NCBI GenBank assembly: GCA_900554315.1
Contig: USGP01000013.1
Coordinates: 1 to 35,002, forward strand
DNA: 35,002 nucleotides
Direction: 5' to 3'
DNA from: an uncultured Mycoplasmatota bacterium
Lineage (GTDB): Bacteria; Bacillota_I; Bacilli_A; RF39; UBA660
The notes below the pieces were generated by a model. That model saw only the letters and a program-made list of their open reading frames with translations, did no database searches and was not told the DNA's origin. Numbering within the stretch: position 1 is the first letter of the stretch; each line of letters begins with the position of its first letter. The position numbers were made by a program, and so were the translations under genes. This document shows positions 22,535 to 30,646 of this stretch, piece after piece.

Positions 22535-25126
22535 CTATTTATCCTTTCTATTAAAATGATTTCTCCAAGTCATTAGGATTTTTTTCTTCTTTACTGTATC
22601 TTGTAATTCATTATTTGTAGCAAATAAGATTAAAACAAATCCTACTACTAATAAGTATAACCACCAAGGTAGGCTAAACCAGAATTCTTTCGTTAATAAA
22701 AGCATATTGAATACAATAAAGAATAGACTTGTATAAAAAATTCCTTCTATCTTTTTTACGTAACTTATTATCATCGTAATTACTAAAAATGTTACAAATA
22801 AAATTCCATCTAGTTCATTTTGATACATTGTCACTGCAATTAAACATAATACTATGGTTCCAATTACCTCTATTATATTTCTACTGTCTTCTTTTATTAT
22901 TGTACGGGTTATTAAATAGAATACTGTAAAGTAACCAAGTAGAGTTATGACTGTTATATTATCTAATTTTAATAGACTTATCATATTACTATAAAGCCAT
23001 AGACTAGAAAAATATAACACTACTTTTACAATACTATTATTTCTTTTTTCTTTATCTATATTCGCAATTGACCATATGATTAATAATGCAATTGTATAAT
23101 AAGAGTTTATTGGATAGAATCCATAATCTAAAAGAATAAATGCTAGAGCTAACCAATCTGTTATTTGTCTTTCTTTACTCAAATAACTATTTACCATCCA
23201 AAGAATTATAATTGTTAGACTAAAGATTGGGTTTAATGTTATATTCCATAGAACTATTTTATCGATGTATAAGAATATAGTTAAAAATACGTAAGATAAG
23301 TTATTGATTATTTTATCATTATCATATTTTTTATTATAAAATAGCGTCATTAGTATCGTAATGATTGCTAATACAAAGTTTATTGTAGTTTGCTCTACTA
23401 ATATGGATACTAAAGATATAGTATAAAATACTTGGAAGATTTCTTTTTCTTTCCATGGAGATTTTTGAAGTGTTTTGATGATAATTAAAATTAAGGATAC
23501 TAAGATACAAGAAAAATAATGTTCTATTTCTATTGGTATTATATTTACAATGGTTTCTAATGTCATAGCTGTTGCAAGATATGTAATTAATAAATGATAT
23601 GGTTTTTGTTCTTGTTTATAATTTAAATAACTTGTGATTGCTATTATGATTGGTATTAATACCATTTTTGTAGTTCCTTCTAAAATGTTATTCATAGCAA
23701 AATAACATAGTGTTGGTAATAAAATAATATTACTATTGATTTCTATCGTAGTTATTAAATCTTTATTTTGTAGTTTTTTCATTATGAAATATTTGATAAT
23801 CTCTGTTATTACTAATAGTAATATGAATTCTACTAATCCTAAAGAGAATTGATTTACTATCATAAAGTAGAAAAGTGCTATTAACCATATCATTAAAGCA
23901 ATATGAATATTCCATTTTACTTTTATATAACGATATAGATTGATTAAGATTGCTGTTAAAGTGATTGCTAAAGATGTCCAAATATGATTCGTTATGATAG
24001 TTGAGACGAATAAAGCAATCATAGTAATGACAATTACAATCCAATCCATAGTATTGGCTTTTTCTTTATCCCATTCATTTTTTATATAAACTGCTATTGT
24101 AGTTAGTAATATAATTATTTCTTTTGTTAATTGGGATAGTGTTGTTATATTTATGATGGATGCTACTAATATAATCCATAATAATGTATTTAAGCCGTGA
24201 GATATTTCATTTTCTTTGGATCTAAATAATGTTATTCCACATAATAAGATAGCACAAATTATTAATAGTATCGGGGTTGTCATTGGTTGAAATAATAACG
24301 TTGTTATCCAAATTGTTGTTATAGTTGTTAAAGAAATAGTTAGTAATTTTTCAATATGCTCACTTTCATTTTTCTTGCTATAAATATTTTTTATTAGTAT
24401 TGCAATATTATAAATTGTTACTAATAATAAGGCTACTTCTCCTTTATTTGATAAGAAGCAGGAAAAACATATTACGGCAAATATTTGAAATAAATAACTA
24501 GCATAGGTTAACTTATTTGATTTTGTTGAAAAATAGATATAAATGAAACTAGTTAAAATGGAAGAAGCGGTTAAATATAAATATATACCTGGTTCTGTTG
24601 ATACTTTATTTCCTAATAATCCTAAATAAGCTATTGATATTAGAGAGATTGGTATATAGACCATACCAATATAGAAAAAAGCTTTGGCAGTATGTTTTAT
24701 TTTTAGTTTTTCTTCAGCATAATAACTTATACCTAAAAAGATAAAGATAAATAAAATTAATACGAATGATTTTGCAATATCTGGTATTATGTTCCATGTT
24801 GAAGTTAAGAATAAAATAGCTGCTAAAACGATAAAAACAGATCCTGTGATTAATATTAGAGTATTTCTATTCATCTTGTCTGGTTGTTTTTTCTTGTCAA
24901 TGACTACTTGTTTTTCTGTTTTTGATTCTTCTAGTACTTCTACTTTGTCTTCTTTTACTTCTTTTTTCTTCTTTTTATCTAGTTGGTTATTTAATTGTGT
25001 TGCCATACGAAAGATATTTTCGTGTAATTGTTTGTTTTCTTGTTTTAACTGAATGATTTCGTTATCTTTTTTATTTAAGTTTACTGCTAAAATAATAATT
25101 ATAATAATGCAAATAATCGTTAACAT
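22535..25126 (-). CDS. Giant polytopic membrane protein, unknown function (DUF2157-like segment)
   Basis: The 863-residue protein has an N-terminal membrane helix (2-14), a Gln/Asn/Lys-rich coiled coil with a basic stretch (about 16-85), and then more than twenty hydrophobic helices to the end. The first helices after the coiled coil (LITGSVFIVLAAILFLTSTW near 93) recall the gVilflasnW start of DUF2157-type proteins; this is a loose resemblance. The helices are rich in Ile, Thr and Asn, and no catalytic motif is visible. It is first in an operon with a Ca2+ ATPase and a DUF2871 protein, with TGTTAAAAT at 25171-25179 as promoter and AAAGGAG as ribosome site. A scaffold, transporter or sensor are all possible. 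Confidence 0.75.
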   Translation of the reverse strand: MLTIICIIIIIILAVNLNKKDNEIIQLKQENKQLHENIFRMATQLNNQLDKKKKKEVKEDKVEVLEESKTEKQVVIDKKKQPDKMNRNTLILITGSVFIVLAAILFLTSTWNIIPDIAKSFVLILFIFIFLGISYYAEEKLKIKHTAKAFFYIGMVYIPISLISIAYLGLLGNKVSTEPGIYLYLTASSILTSFIYIYFSTKSNKLTYASYLFQIFAVICFSCFLSNKGEVALLLVTIYNIAILIKNIYSKKNESEHIEKLLTISLTTITTIWITTLLFQPMTTPILLIICAILLCGITLFRSKENEISHGLNTLLWIILVASIINITTLSQLTKEIIILLTTIAVYIKNEWDKEKANTMDWIVIVITMIALFVSTIITNHIWTSLAITLTAILINLYRYIKVKWNIHIALMIWLIALFYFMIVNQFSLGLVEFILLLVITEIIKYFIMKKLQNKDLITTIEINSNIILLPTLCYFAMNNILEGTTKMVLIPIIIAITSYLNYKQEQKPYHLLITYLATAMTLETIVNIIPIEIEHYFSCILVSLILIIIKTLQKSPWKEKEIFQVFYTISLVSILVEQTTINFVLAIITILMTLFYNKKYDNDKIINNLSYVFLTIFLYIDKIVLWNITLNPIFSLTIIILWMVNSYLSKERQITDWLALAFILLDYGFYPINSYYTIALLIIWSIANIDKEKRNNSIVKVVLYFSSLWLYSNMISLLKLDNITVITLLGYFTVFYLITRTIIKEDSRNIIEVIGTIVLCLIAVTMYQNELDGILFVTFLVITMIISYVKKIEGIFYTSLFFIVFNMLLLTKEFWFSLPWWLYLLVVGFVLILFATNNELQDTVKKKKILMTWRNHFNRKDK

Positions 25127-25170
25127 AAGTACTCCTTTTACAATCCAATACTCTTATCTTATTTAAGTTT

Positions 25171-25179
25171 ATTTTAACA
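25171..25179 (-). promoter_or_regulatory. Extended -10 of the giant membrane protein/Ca2+ ATPase operon
   Basis: Minus-strand TGTTAAAAT lies about 45 bases before the start codon. The -35 is not convincing. Confidence 0.45.
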
Positions 25180-25208
25180 TGAAACAAATAAATATCCTAG
25201 AAGTTTTC

Positions 25209-26000
25209 TTATGATAAGCCTATTTCTTTTATCATATTTACTATTTCTGCATGAATTTTATTATTACTGATGATTGCACCATTTATAGAGATGTCATATC
25301 TTTGTTCTTCTCCAAATAAATTAGTTACTTTGCCACCGGCTTCTTCTACTATAATTTTTAGTGCAGCGATATCACAGTTTTTTCCTTTAGTACCAGGAAA
25401 TAATGCTAATGTAAAGTCACCTTTTGCGACTCCTACTCCAGCATGAATAATACTTCCTATAGTTATGGTATAAGATTTTTTACCTATTTCTTTTTGTACA
25501 TTATATAAGTTATATTCAGCAGTTGGCCACATATCACATTGAACTAAAGATTCTTGGTTATTTAAATCGTAGTCGTTTACATGGATTGGTTGCTCATTTT
25601 GATAAGCGCCTTTTCCTTTTTCTGCATAGTATAAATCCTCTAAAAAAGGGTCATAAACGACACCTAATACCGGCTTGCCATCTATTGTTAAAGCAAGAGA
25701 AAATACGGATACTGGTATATGGCGTTGGTACATGGCAGTTCCATCGATGGGATCGCATACCCAGGTATACCTACTTTTTCCACTTTGTTCTTCTTCTCCA
25801 TCTACTGCATGAGTTGGAAAATTCTTTTTTACTTCTTCTATTACCATACGATTAATCATTTTATCTACTTTCGTTACTATTGTTCTGTCTTCTTTATAAC
25901 TGTAGTCGTTCTTTTGATAAAAATATTCTTTCATGATATTTCCTGCTTGTTTTGCGATTTCTTTGGCAAAAGTTAAATAATCTTTTTGTTCCTCTATCAT
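25209..26000 (-). CDS. Inositol monophosphatase family protein
   Basis: With the ATG at 26000 the protein has 263 residues. Metal-site motifs are complete: DGEEE (near 67-71), DPIDGT (83-88) and the downstream CDIAA (near 210), where most relatives have WDxAA. The fold acts on inositol phosphates, PAP or related sugar phosphates with Mg2+; bacterial members also include SuhB. The missing Trp in the third motif and the context do not settle the substrate. The ATG is preferred over a GTG 9 bases upstream because GAGGTGA is spaced correctly only for the ATG. It is divergent from the LMW phosphatase gene. Confidence 0.9.
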   Translation of the reverse strand: MIEEQKDYLTFAKEIAKQAGNIMKEYFYQKNDYSYKEDRTIVTKVDKMINRMVIEEVKKNFPTHAVDGEEEQSGKSRYTWVCDPIDGTAMYQRHIPVSVFSLALTIDGKPVLGVVYDPFLEDLYYAEKGKGAYQNEQPIHVNDYDLNNQESLVQCDMWPTAEYNLYNVQKEIGKKSYTITIGSIIHAGVGVAKGDFTLALFPGTKGKNCDIAALKIIVEEAGGKVTNLFGEEQRYDISINGAIISNNKIHAEIVNMIKEIGLS

Positions 26001-26021
26001 TTTAGTCACCTCATTATTCTC

Positions 26022-26030
26022 ATTATACCA
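26022..26030 (-). promoter_or_regulatory. Extended -10 of the inositol-monophosphatase-family gene
   Basis: Minus-strand TGGTATAAT lies about 22 bases before the start codon. Confidence 0.65.
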
Positions 26031-26087
26031 TAGATTGCTTTCCTGTTTTTTAATTTTGTGGTATTCTATTGTTGAGGGATGAAATAA

Positions 26088-26552
26088 ATGATTAAAGTTT
26101 GTTTTGTATGTTTAGGAAACATCTGTAGAAGTCCAATGGCAGAATTTATTTTTCAATCTATGTTAGAAAATGAAAATTTACAAGATAAAGTGTTTGCTTG
26201 TTCTAAAGCTACTAGTACGGAAGAATTGGGTAATCCTCTTCATCCTGGAGCTGCAAAGGAATTAGAAAAGCATGGGATTTCTTATGTTAAAAGAAAAGCT
26301 ACTACTTTAACAAAAGACGACTATGATCATTTTGATTATTTTATTGGAATGGATGCTTCTAATGTTTTTCATATTAAACGTATTTTTGGAGGAGATTCAG
26401 AACATAAGGTCTTTAAGTTGTTAAATTTTGCTGATGATGATAATGATATTGCTGATCCATGGTATACAGGTGATTTTTCTACTACTTATCAGGATTTAGA
26501 AATTGGTTGTAAAAAGTTTTTAGATTTTCTAAAAGATAATTATCCATTATAA
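26088..26552 (+). CDS. Low-molecular-weight protein-tyrosine phosphatase
   Basis: The 154-residue protein has the family P-loop CLGNICRS at 8-15, with Cys8 as nucleophile and Arg14 binding phosphate, at the usual extreme N-terminus. The general acid Asp lies in ADPWY near 125. The length is typical. It dephosphorylates phosphotyrosine or phosphoarginine in cytosolic proteins; McsB/arginine-phosphatase pairs in Bacillota use this fold, but nothing here tells which. The start follows GAGGGATG. No kinase lies next to it. Confidence 0.94.
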   Translation: MIKVCFVCLGNICRSPMAEFIFQSMLENENLQDKVFACSKATSTEELGNPLHPGAAKELEKHGISYVKRKATTLTKDDYDHFDYFIGMDASNVFHIKRIFGGDSEHKVFKLLNFADDDNDIADPWYTGDFSTTYQDLEIGCKKFLDFLKDNYPL

Positions 26553-26578
26553 AAAAAGCCTAATTTTAGGCTTTTTTT
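26551..26578. terminator. Bidirectional terminator between the LMW phosphatase and AI-2E genes
   Basis: A perfect stem of 13 pairs (AAAAAAAGCCTAA with TTAGGCTTTTTTT) with a 2-base inner loop. T-runs lie on both strands. It contains both stop codons. Confidence 0.92.
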
Positions 26579-27729
26579 GTTGTCTTTACTTTTAATTTTT
26601 GTTTATTTTTTTCATCTATTCTAGCATTTACATTTGTTTTGATAATTCCATATAATACAGAACATAATGGTACACTTACTAACATGCCTAGAATACCTGC
26701 GATGCTTGCTCCTACTGTAACTGCTACCATAACCCACAATCCTGGAAGTCCAACTGACTTTCCTACTACTTTTGGATAAATTAAGTTACCTTCTATCTGT
26801 TGTAAAATGATAATGAAAATAATAAAGATAATAGCTTTGGTTGGGTCTACCATTAAGATTAAGAATGCTCCAATTGCGGTTCCAATAAATGCTCCAAAGA
26901 CTGGTATTAAAGCGGTAAATCCTACTAATACAGAGATGGTTGAAGCATATGGAATCTGTAATATTAACATTCCAATGAAACATAATATACCAATAATTAG
27001 TGCTTCTAAACATTGACCACTAATAAAGTTTCCAAATGTAGTGTTGGATACTTCACAAATTTCTCTAATGCGTTTTTCTCTTTTTTCTGGTAAATAGGCT
27101 TTTAGTATTTTTTTACTTTGTCTTGCTAAATCTTCCTTTTTAAGAAGAATATAAATAGCAAATACGATTCCTAATACAAAGGATGTAATAGTACCAACTA
27201 CTGTACTTGCTACCCCTACTGTTGTTTGCATGATTTCTTCTTTGTTGTTATCTAAGTAGGTTGTCAATTCTCCTTGGATGTCATCTAATCCATTGGTAAA
27301 TTTCTTTATATCTTTATTACTAATACCTATCTTATCTAACAGTTCTACACTCTGTTCTTTATAAGAATCTATGTTGTCTGTAAATATTTCAACTGTGTTT
27401 TGTAATTGTGGTATTAAGAGACCTAATACAAAAGCTATGATAGCAATAATAATGACAAAAGTGGTAATTACAGAAGTTGGTCTTTTTATTTTTCTCCAAA
27501 TTTTACTATTTTTTTCATTTAACTTTTTAAATAATTTATTTTCTACTACATTTAATAATACATTTAAAACAAATGCAATAATAGCGCCTATGATAAATGG
27601 CATAAATACTTTTATGATATACATGAAAAAGTTCCATAAAGCTTCAATGTTTACAAAAGCAAAAATAATTACTACTGTAAATAATATTAATTGCATAATT
27701 GTCTTTTTATTTTTTTCTAAATCAAACAC
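26566..27729 (-). CDS. AI-2E family transporter (PerM/YtvI-like permease)
   Basis: The 387-residue protein has the family layout: two N-terminal helices, a third near 65-85, a soluble segment of about 80 residues (about 90-165), then five helices. The conserved GNFISGQCLEALIIGILCFI is near 230-250, the P-V-F-G-A-F-I-G loop near 275-285, and EGNLIYPKVVGKSVGLPGLW near 305-325. Family members include putative autoinducer-2 exporters and Na+/H+ antiporters; the substrate cannot be told from sequence. It starts at GTG with GGAGGTGG 4-5 bases upstream. It is monocistronic, with a good promoter. Confidence 0.9.
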   Translation of the reverse strand: MFDLEKNKKTIMQLILFTVVIIFAFVNIEALWNFFMYIIKVFMPFIIGAIIAFVLNVLLNVVENKLFKKLNEKNSKIWRKIKRPTSVITTFVIIIAIIAFVLGLLIPQLQNTVEIFTDNIDSYKEQSVELLDKIGISNKDIKKFTNGLDDIQGELTTYLDNNKEEIMQTTVGVASTVVGTITSFVLGIVFAIYILLKKEDLARQSKKILKAYLPEKREKRIREICEVSNTTFGNFISGQCLEALIIGILCFIGMLILQIPYASTISVLVGFTALIPVFGAFIGTAIGAFLILMVDPTKAIIFIIFIIILQQIEGNLIYPKVVGKSVGLPGLWVMVAVTVGASIAGILGMLVSVPLCSVLYGIIKTNVNARIDEKNKQKLKVKTTKKA

Positions 27730-27756
27730 TTTGCCACCTCCAATTAATTGTCATAC

Positions 27757-27785
27757 ATTATACCATAAAATGTTCTTTATTTCAA
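27757..27785 (-). promoter_or_regulatory. SigmaA promoter of the AI-2E family gene
   Basis: Minus-strand TTGAAA (27785-27780), 17 bases, TATAAT (27762-27757) with TGG before the -10. Confidence 0.8.
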
Positions 27786-27792
27786 GGTGATA

Positions 27793-27818
27793 AAAAGATT
27801 GCTACTGAGCAATCTTTT
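27793..27818 (-). terminator. Intrinsic terminator of the MBL-fold gene
   Basis: A perfect 11-bp stem (27793-27803 with 27808-27818) has a 4-base loop and a T-rich flank. It includes the stop codon. Confidence 0.85.
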
Positions 27819-28425
27819 CTTCTACTTGGATATTTTGATTTACTTTCATTTTAAATTCTTCTACATCTTGTTTTGTTCCTACTACTAATCCGTAGTGAAT
27901 TGGTATTACGACTTTAGGATTTATTTTGTTGGTAAACGTTGCTGCTTCTTCTTTATCCATCGTATAGGTTCCACCAATTGGAATAAATAAATAGTCACAT
28001 TTTATATTTTCATTTTCTTCTAAAGCATCAGTATCTCCCATGATGTAATAAATTGTATTATCTATTGTTATGACGTACCCTACCCAGTTATTAGATTTTG
28101 AATGGAAGTTTCTATCTTTGTTGTAAGCTGGTACTGTTTTTATTTTTATGTTTTCTATTTCTCTTTCTTCATATGGAACAACTGTAATTATATTTTCTTT
28201 TGGAAATCCCATTTCTAAAGATTCTTCTAAAATATCACTTGGTCCTATGATGATAGCACTTTCCTTTTTCGTCTTTAAAATGTCTTCTTTTGAAAAATGG
28301 TCCCAGTGAGTATGGGTAATCAATATATAATCCGCATCATGTGTTTCTTCTACTTTTAGTGGATCAAAATAAATTATTTTTTCTCCTGTTAGTTTTATAC
28401 TACTTTGACAATTTACTGTTATCAT
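27802..28425 (-). CDS. MBL-fold metal-dependent hydrolase (UlaG/UPF0173-like)
   Basis: With the ATG at 28425 the protein has 207 residues. Zinc-site motifs are HTHWDH near 34-39, a GDTD near 128 and IPIHYG near 176. The short N-terminal region (TVNCQSSIKLTGEKIIYFDP) is typical of the UPF0173/UlaG-like group of small lactonase or phosphodiesterase-like enzymes; the substrate is unknown. The start at 28425 is chosen because AAGGAGG lies 5 bases upstream; an ATG at 28440 is itself the beginning of that ribosome site. It starts inside the 3' end of the ASCH gene (26-base overlap), so the two are coupled. Confidence 0.85.
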   Translation of the reverse strand: MITVNCQSSIKLTGEKIIYFDPLKVEETHDADYILITHTHWDHFSKEDILKTKKESAIIIGPSDILEESLEMGFPKENIITVVPYEEREIENIKIKTVPAYNKDRNFHSKSNNWVGYVITIDNTIYYIMGDTDALEENENIKCDYLFIPIGGTYTMDKEEAATFTNKINPKVVIPIHYGLVVGTKQDVEEFKMKVNQNIQVEEKIAQ

Positions 28426-28825
28426 ATTTTCCTCCTTCATAGTTCCAGATACCTAAATGGCCTTTTGCTTCTATTGGTGTTTCTAGAGGTTTGATATTTT
28501 CTAATATCCATGCATAACGACCTTCTTCGTAAATTCCACATAAGTATTCTGTAGGATTTTCTTTTTTTACTTTTTCAATATTTTCTTTGGTCATTTCTAT
28601 ACAGTCTACTAATTGACATTTGCAAATTATCTTGCCATAAGATAGATTTGATCCTGCTAATGCCATTAATTCTTTATTTTCTTTCCATTTTTTTGGTATT
28701 TTTGTAGAACTAGCATGAATATATAGTTCTCCTCTATAAGATGTTTTCCAACTGCGGGTTTCTATCTTTTTATAGCCATTTTTTATGATAGTTGCGAATG
28801 GTTCTGTTAAACTAATTACTTTCAT
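28400..28825 (-). CDS. ASCH-domain protein
   Basis: The 141-residue protein has the ASCH (PUA-like) pattern: MKVISLTEPFATIIKNGYKK at the start, IETRSWKTSYRGELYIHAS near 21-40 with the conserved Arg-Ser-Trp and the RG before IHAS, and a C-terminal strand WILENIKPL near 106 and GHLGIWNYE. ASCH domains bind RNA or act on modified nucleosides (the YqfB subgroup hydrolyses N4-acetylcytidine); which applies here is unclear. It has its own extended -10 promoter and is translationally linked to the MBL-fold gene. It is divergent from the CmpB-like gene. Confidence 0.85.
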   Translation of the reverse strand: MKVISLTEPFATIIKNGYKKIETRSWKTSYRGELYIHASSTKIPKKWKENKELMALAGSNLSYGKIICKCQLVDCIEMTKENIEKVKKENPTEYLCGIYEEGRYAWILENIKPLETPIEAKGHLGIWNYEGGKYDNSKLSK

Positions 28826-28845
28826 ATTTATCCCCTTACTACTCT

Positions 28846-28854
28846 ATTATAGCA
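28846..28854 (-). promoter_or_regulatory. Extended -10 of the ASCH/MBL operon
   Basis: Minus-strand TGCTATAAT lies about 20 bases before the ASCH start codon. Confidence 0.6.
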
Positions 28855-28878
28855 CGAGTTTTCTTTTTCTATAAAATA

Positions 28879-28887
28879 TGTTATAAT
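28879..28887 (+). promoter_or_regulatory. Extended -10 of the CmpB-like/glucosyltransferase operon
   Basis: TGTTATAAT. A transcript starting 7-8 bases downstream would begin only about 8-10 bases before the ATG at 28903, and no Shine-Dalgarno sequence is present. Confidence 0.6.
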
Positions 28888-28902
28888 GCTTGTTGATGTT
28901 AT

Positions 28903-29544
28903 ATGAAAGAAAAGCACATAAAAAGATTGTATGAATTATTTTGGATTTTTATTTTTGGATGTATTGTAGGATGGATTTTGGAAGGAGTGTTTACTTTTAT
29001 AAAGTATGGAACCTTGATTAATCATTCAGCAGTCGTAATTGGACCATTTAATATGGCTTATGGGTTTTCTGCGTGCTTTCTTTCGGCTTTACTTGATAAA
29101 TATAAAAACGAAAGTTATTTTAAAGTTTTTTGTATTGGATTTGCCGGTGGTACCATTCTAGAATATATTATGAGTTGGGGAATGGAACTTGTTTTAGGAT
29201 TTACTGCTTGGGATTATTCTTCTCGTTTTTTAAATATTAATGGGCGCGTATGTTTTTTATATTCTGTGTACTGGGGTATTTTGGCTATTGCTTGGATTAA
29301 ATTTATTTATCCTTGTATTTTAAATTTTATTCATAAGTTTAATTATTCTTTTGGTAAAAAGTTAATGATATTTTTAATTATCTTTTTACTTTTTGATGTA
29401 TTACTTACTTTTACTGCTGTTTTTCGAGCTCGGGAATTAGAAAATGGTGAAGCTCCTTCTAATTCTTTTGAAGCATTTTTAGATGATACCTTTAATCGTG
29501 ATTATTTAAAGAATATGTATAATAATAATTGGGGTGGAAAGTAA
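28903..29544 (+). CDS. CmpB-like putative ABC-transporter permease family membrane protein
   Basis: The 213-residue protein has five or six hydrophobic helices. It matches the widespread Bacillota family annotated as putative ABC transporter permease (ABC_trans_CmpB): FIFGCIVGWILEGVF near 16-30, the VVIGPFNMAYGFSA loop near 44-57, EYIMSWGMELVLGFTAWDYS near 85-105 and NGRVCFLYSVYWGILAI near 110-127. Despite the name no ATPase partner is adjacent. Its stop overlaps the start of the diacylglycerol glucosyltransferase gene in a TAATG, so the two are tightly coupled, suggesting a role in glycolipid or envelope metabolism (inference). No ribosome site precedes its ATG. Confidence 0.85.
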   Translation: MKEKHIKRLYELFWIFIFGCIVGWILEGVFTFIKYGTLINHSAVVIGPFNMAYGFSACFLSALLDKYKNESYFKVFCIGFAGGTILEYIMSWGMELVLGFTAWDYSSRFLNINGRVCFLYSVYWGILAIAWIKFIYPCILNFIHKFNYSFGKKLMIFLIIFLLFDVLLTFTAVFRARELENGEAPSNSFEAFLDDTFNRDYLKNMYNNNWGGK

Positions 29545-30623
29545 TGAAAGTTGTAGTATTTACTTGTAGTACAGGTGGAGGTCATAATGCTTGTGCTAAT
29601 TATATTAGAGAAGAATTTGTCAGCCTAGGTATTGAGTGTGATGTAAAAGACTATATGGAAATTATTGGTCCACACGCTTCTCATATTGCTGAAAAGATGT
29701 ATTTAGATTCTACAAAAGGAAATGGTAAAGTTTTTGGTAGTGTTTATAAACTTGGTGAGATGTATAGTAAAACTAGGATACCTAGTCCAGTTTATGGGCT
29801 TAATAAACTATTAAAGTATAAACTTTATCGTTATTTATTGGATCATCATTATGATTTATCCATTGGTACACAATTATTTGCTTGTATGGGTCTTACTGCG
29901 GTAAAGCAAGAATTTCCTATTTCTTTTATTAATGTAGCAACTGATTATGAATGTATTCCTTTTTGGGAAGAGACAAATCCCGATTATTTTGTCATTCCTA
30001 GTCCTTTTTTAAAGGAGAGATTTATCAAAAAAGGTTTTCAAGAAGATATTTTACTTCCTTTTGGAATACCTATTTCTTCTAGGTTCTTAGATTGTAAAGC
30101 AAGTGATGAGATTCCCAATGATAAGGACGTTATTTTAATTACTTCTGGTAGCATGGGATTTGGTCAATTAAAAGATGTCGTTCTTACTATGTTAAAGGAG
30201 ATTCCAGATACTTATCTTGTTGTGGTATGTGGAAATAATAAAACTGTATATGAGGAACTTTCCCAAATTGATAATCCTCTTTTGATTGTGAAAGGTTTTG
30301 TTCATAATATGAATGAGATTATGAAAGCTTCTACCTTGGTTATTACAAAACCCGGTGGTGTTACTACAACGGAAGTGGTAGAGCTTCATAAGCCTTTAAT
30401 TTTGATGATGCCTATTCCCGGTGTGGAAGATTACAATGCTAGATTTTTTGAAGAACATCATATGAGTTTGAACGCCAAAACTATTTCTGATTTAATTGAT
30501 AAGACTAAATTATTACTTTTGGATAAAAAATTACAGAAAGATCTTGTAAAAAATCAAAAAGAATGTATCTCTAGTTATTCTGCAAAAGCTCTTGTAGATT
30601 TTGTTTTAGAACATATGAAATAA
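29544..30623 (+). CDS. Processive diacylglycerol glycosyltransferase (UgtP/MGDG-synthase family)
   Basis: The 359-residue protein has the N-terminal MGDG-synthase domain with the family signature STGGGHN at 8-14, in which the His lies in the acceptor site, followed by FINVATDYECIPFW near 133-146. The C-terminal GT-B half has the nucleotide-sugar motif ITKPGGVTTTEVVELHKPL near 266-284. Relatives (UgtP of Bacillus subtilis and Acholeplasma glucosyltransferases) put glucose on diacylglycerol to make membrane glycolipids and lipoteichoic-acid anchors. The ATG at 29544 overlaps the preceding TAA; GGTGGAAAG is the ribosome site. It ends at a strong terminator. Confidence 0.93.
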   Translation: MKVVVFTCSTGGGHNACANYIREEFVSLGIECDVKDYMEIIGPHASHIAEKMYLDSTKGNGKVFGSVYKLGEMYSKTRIPSPVYGLNKLLKYKLYRYLLDHHYDLSIGTQLFACMGLTAVKQEFPISFINVATDYECIPFWEETNPDYFVIPSPFLKERFIKKGFQEDILLPFGIPISSRFLDCKASDEIPNDKDVILITSGSMGFGQLKDVVLTMLKEIPDTYLVVVCGNNKTVYEELSQIDNPLLIVKGFVHNMNEIMKASTLVITKPGGVTTTEVVELHKPLILMMPIPGVEDYNARFFEEHHMSLNAKTISDLIDKTKLLLLDKKLQKDLVKNQKECISSYSAKALVDFVLEHMK

Positions 30624-30646
30624 AGCACCAATTATGGTGCTTTTTT
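30622..30646 (+). terminator. Intrinsic terminator of the glucosyltransferase operon
   Basis: The stem AAAGCACCA/TGGTGCTTT has a 4-base loop and six T. The minus-strand U-tract is weak, so it mainly serves the plus-strand operon. Confidence 0.88.

Noticed and set aside
19942..25126. Two adjacent genes of identical length (863 residues each), suggesting a duplication
   Set aside because: The sequences are unrelated: one is a P-type ATPase, the other a polytopic membrane protein. The equal length is coincidence.
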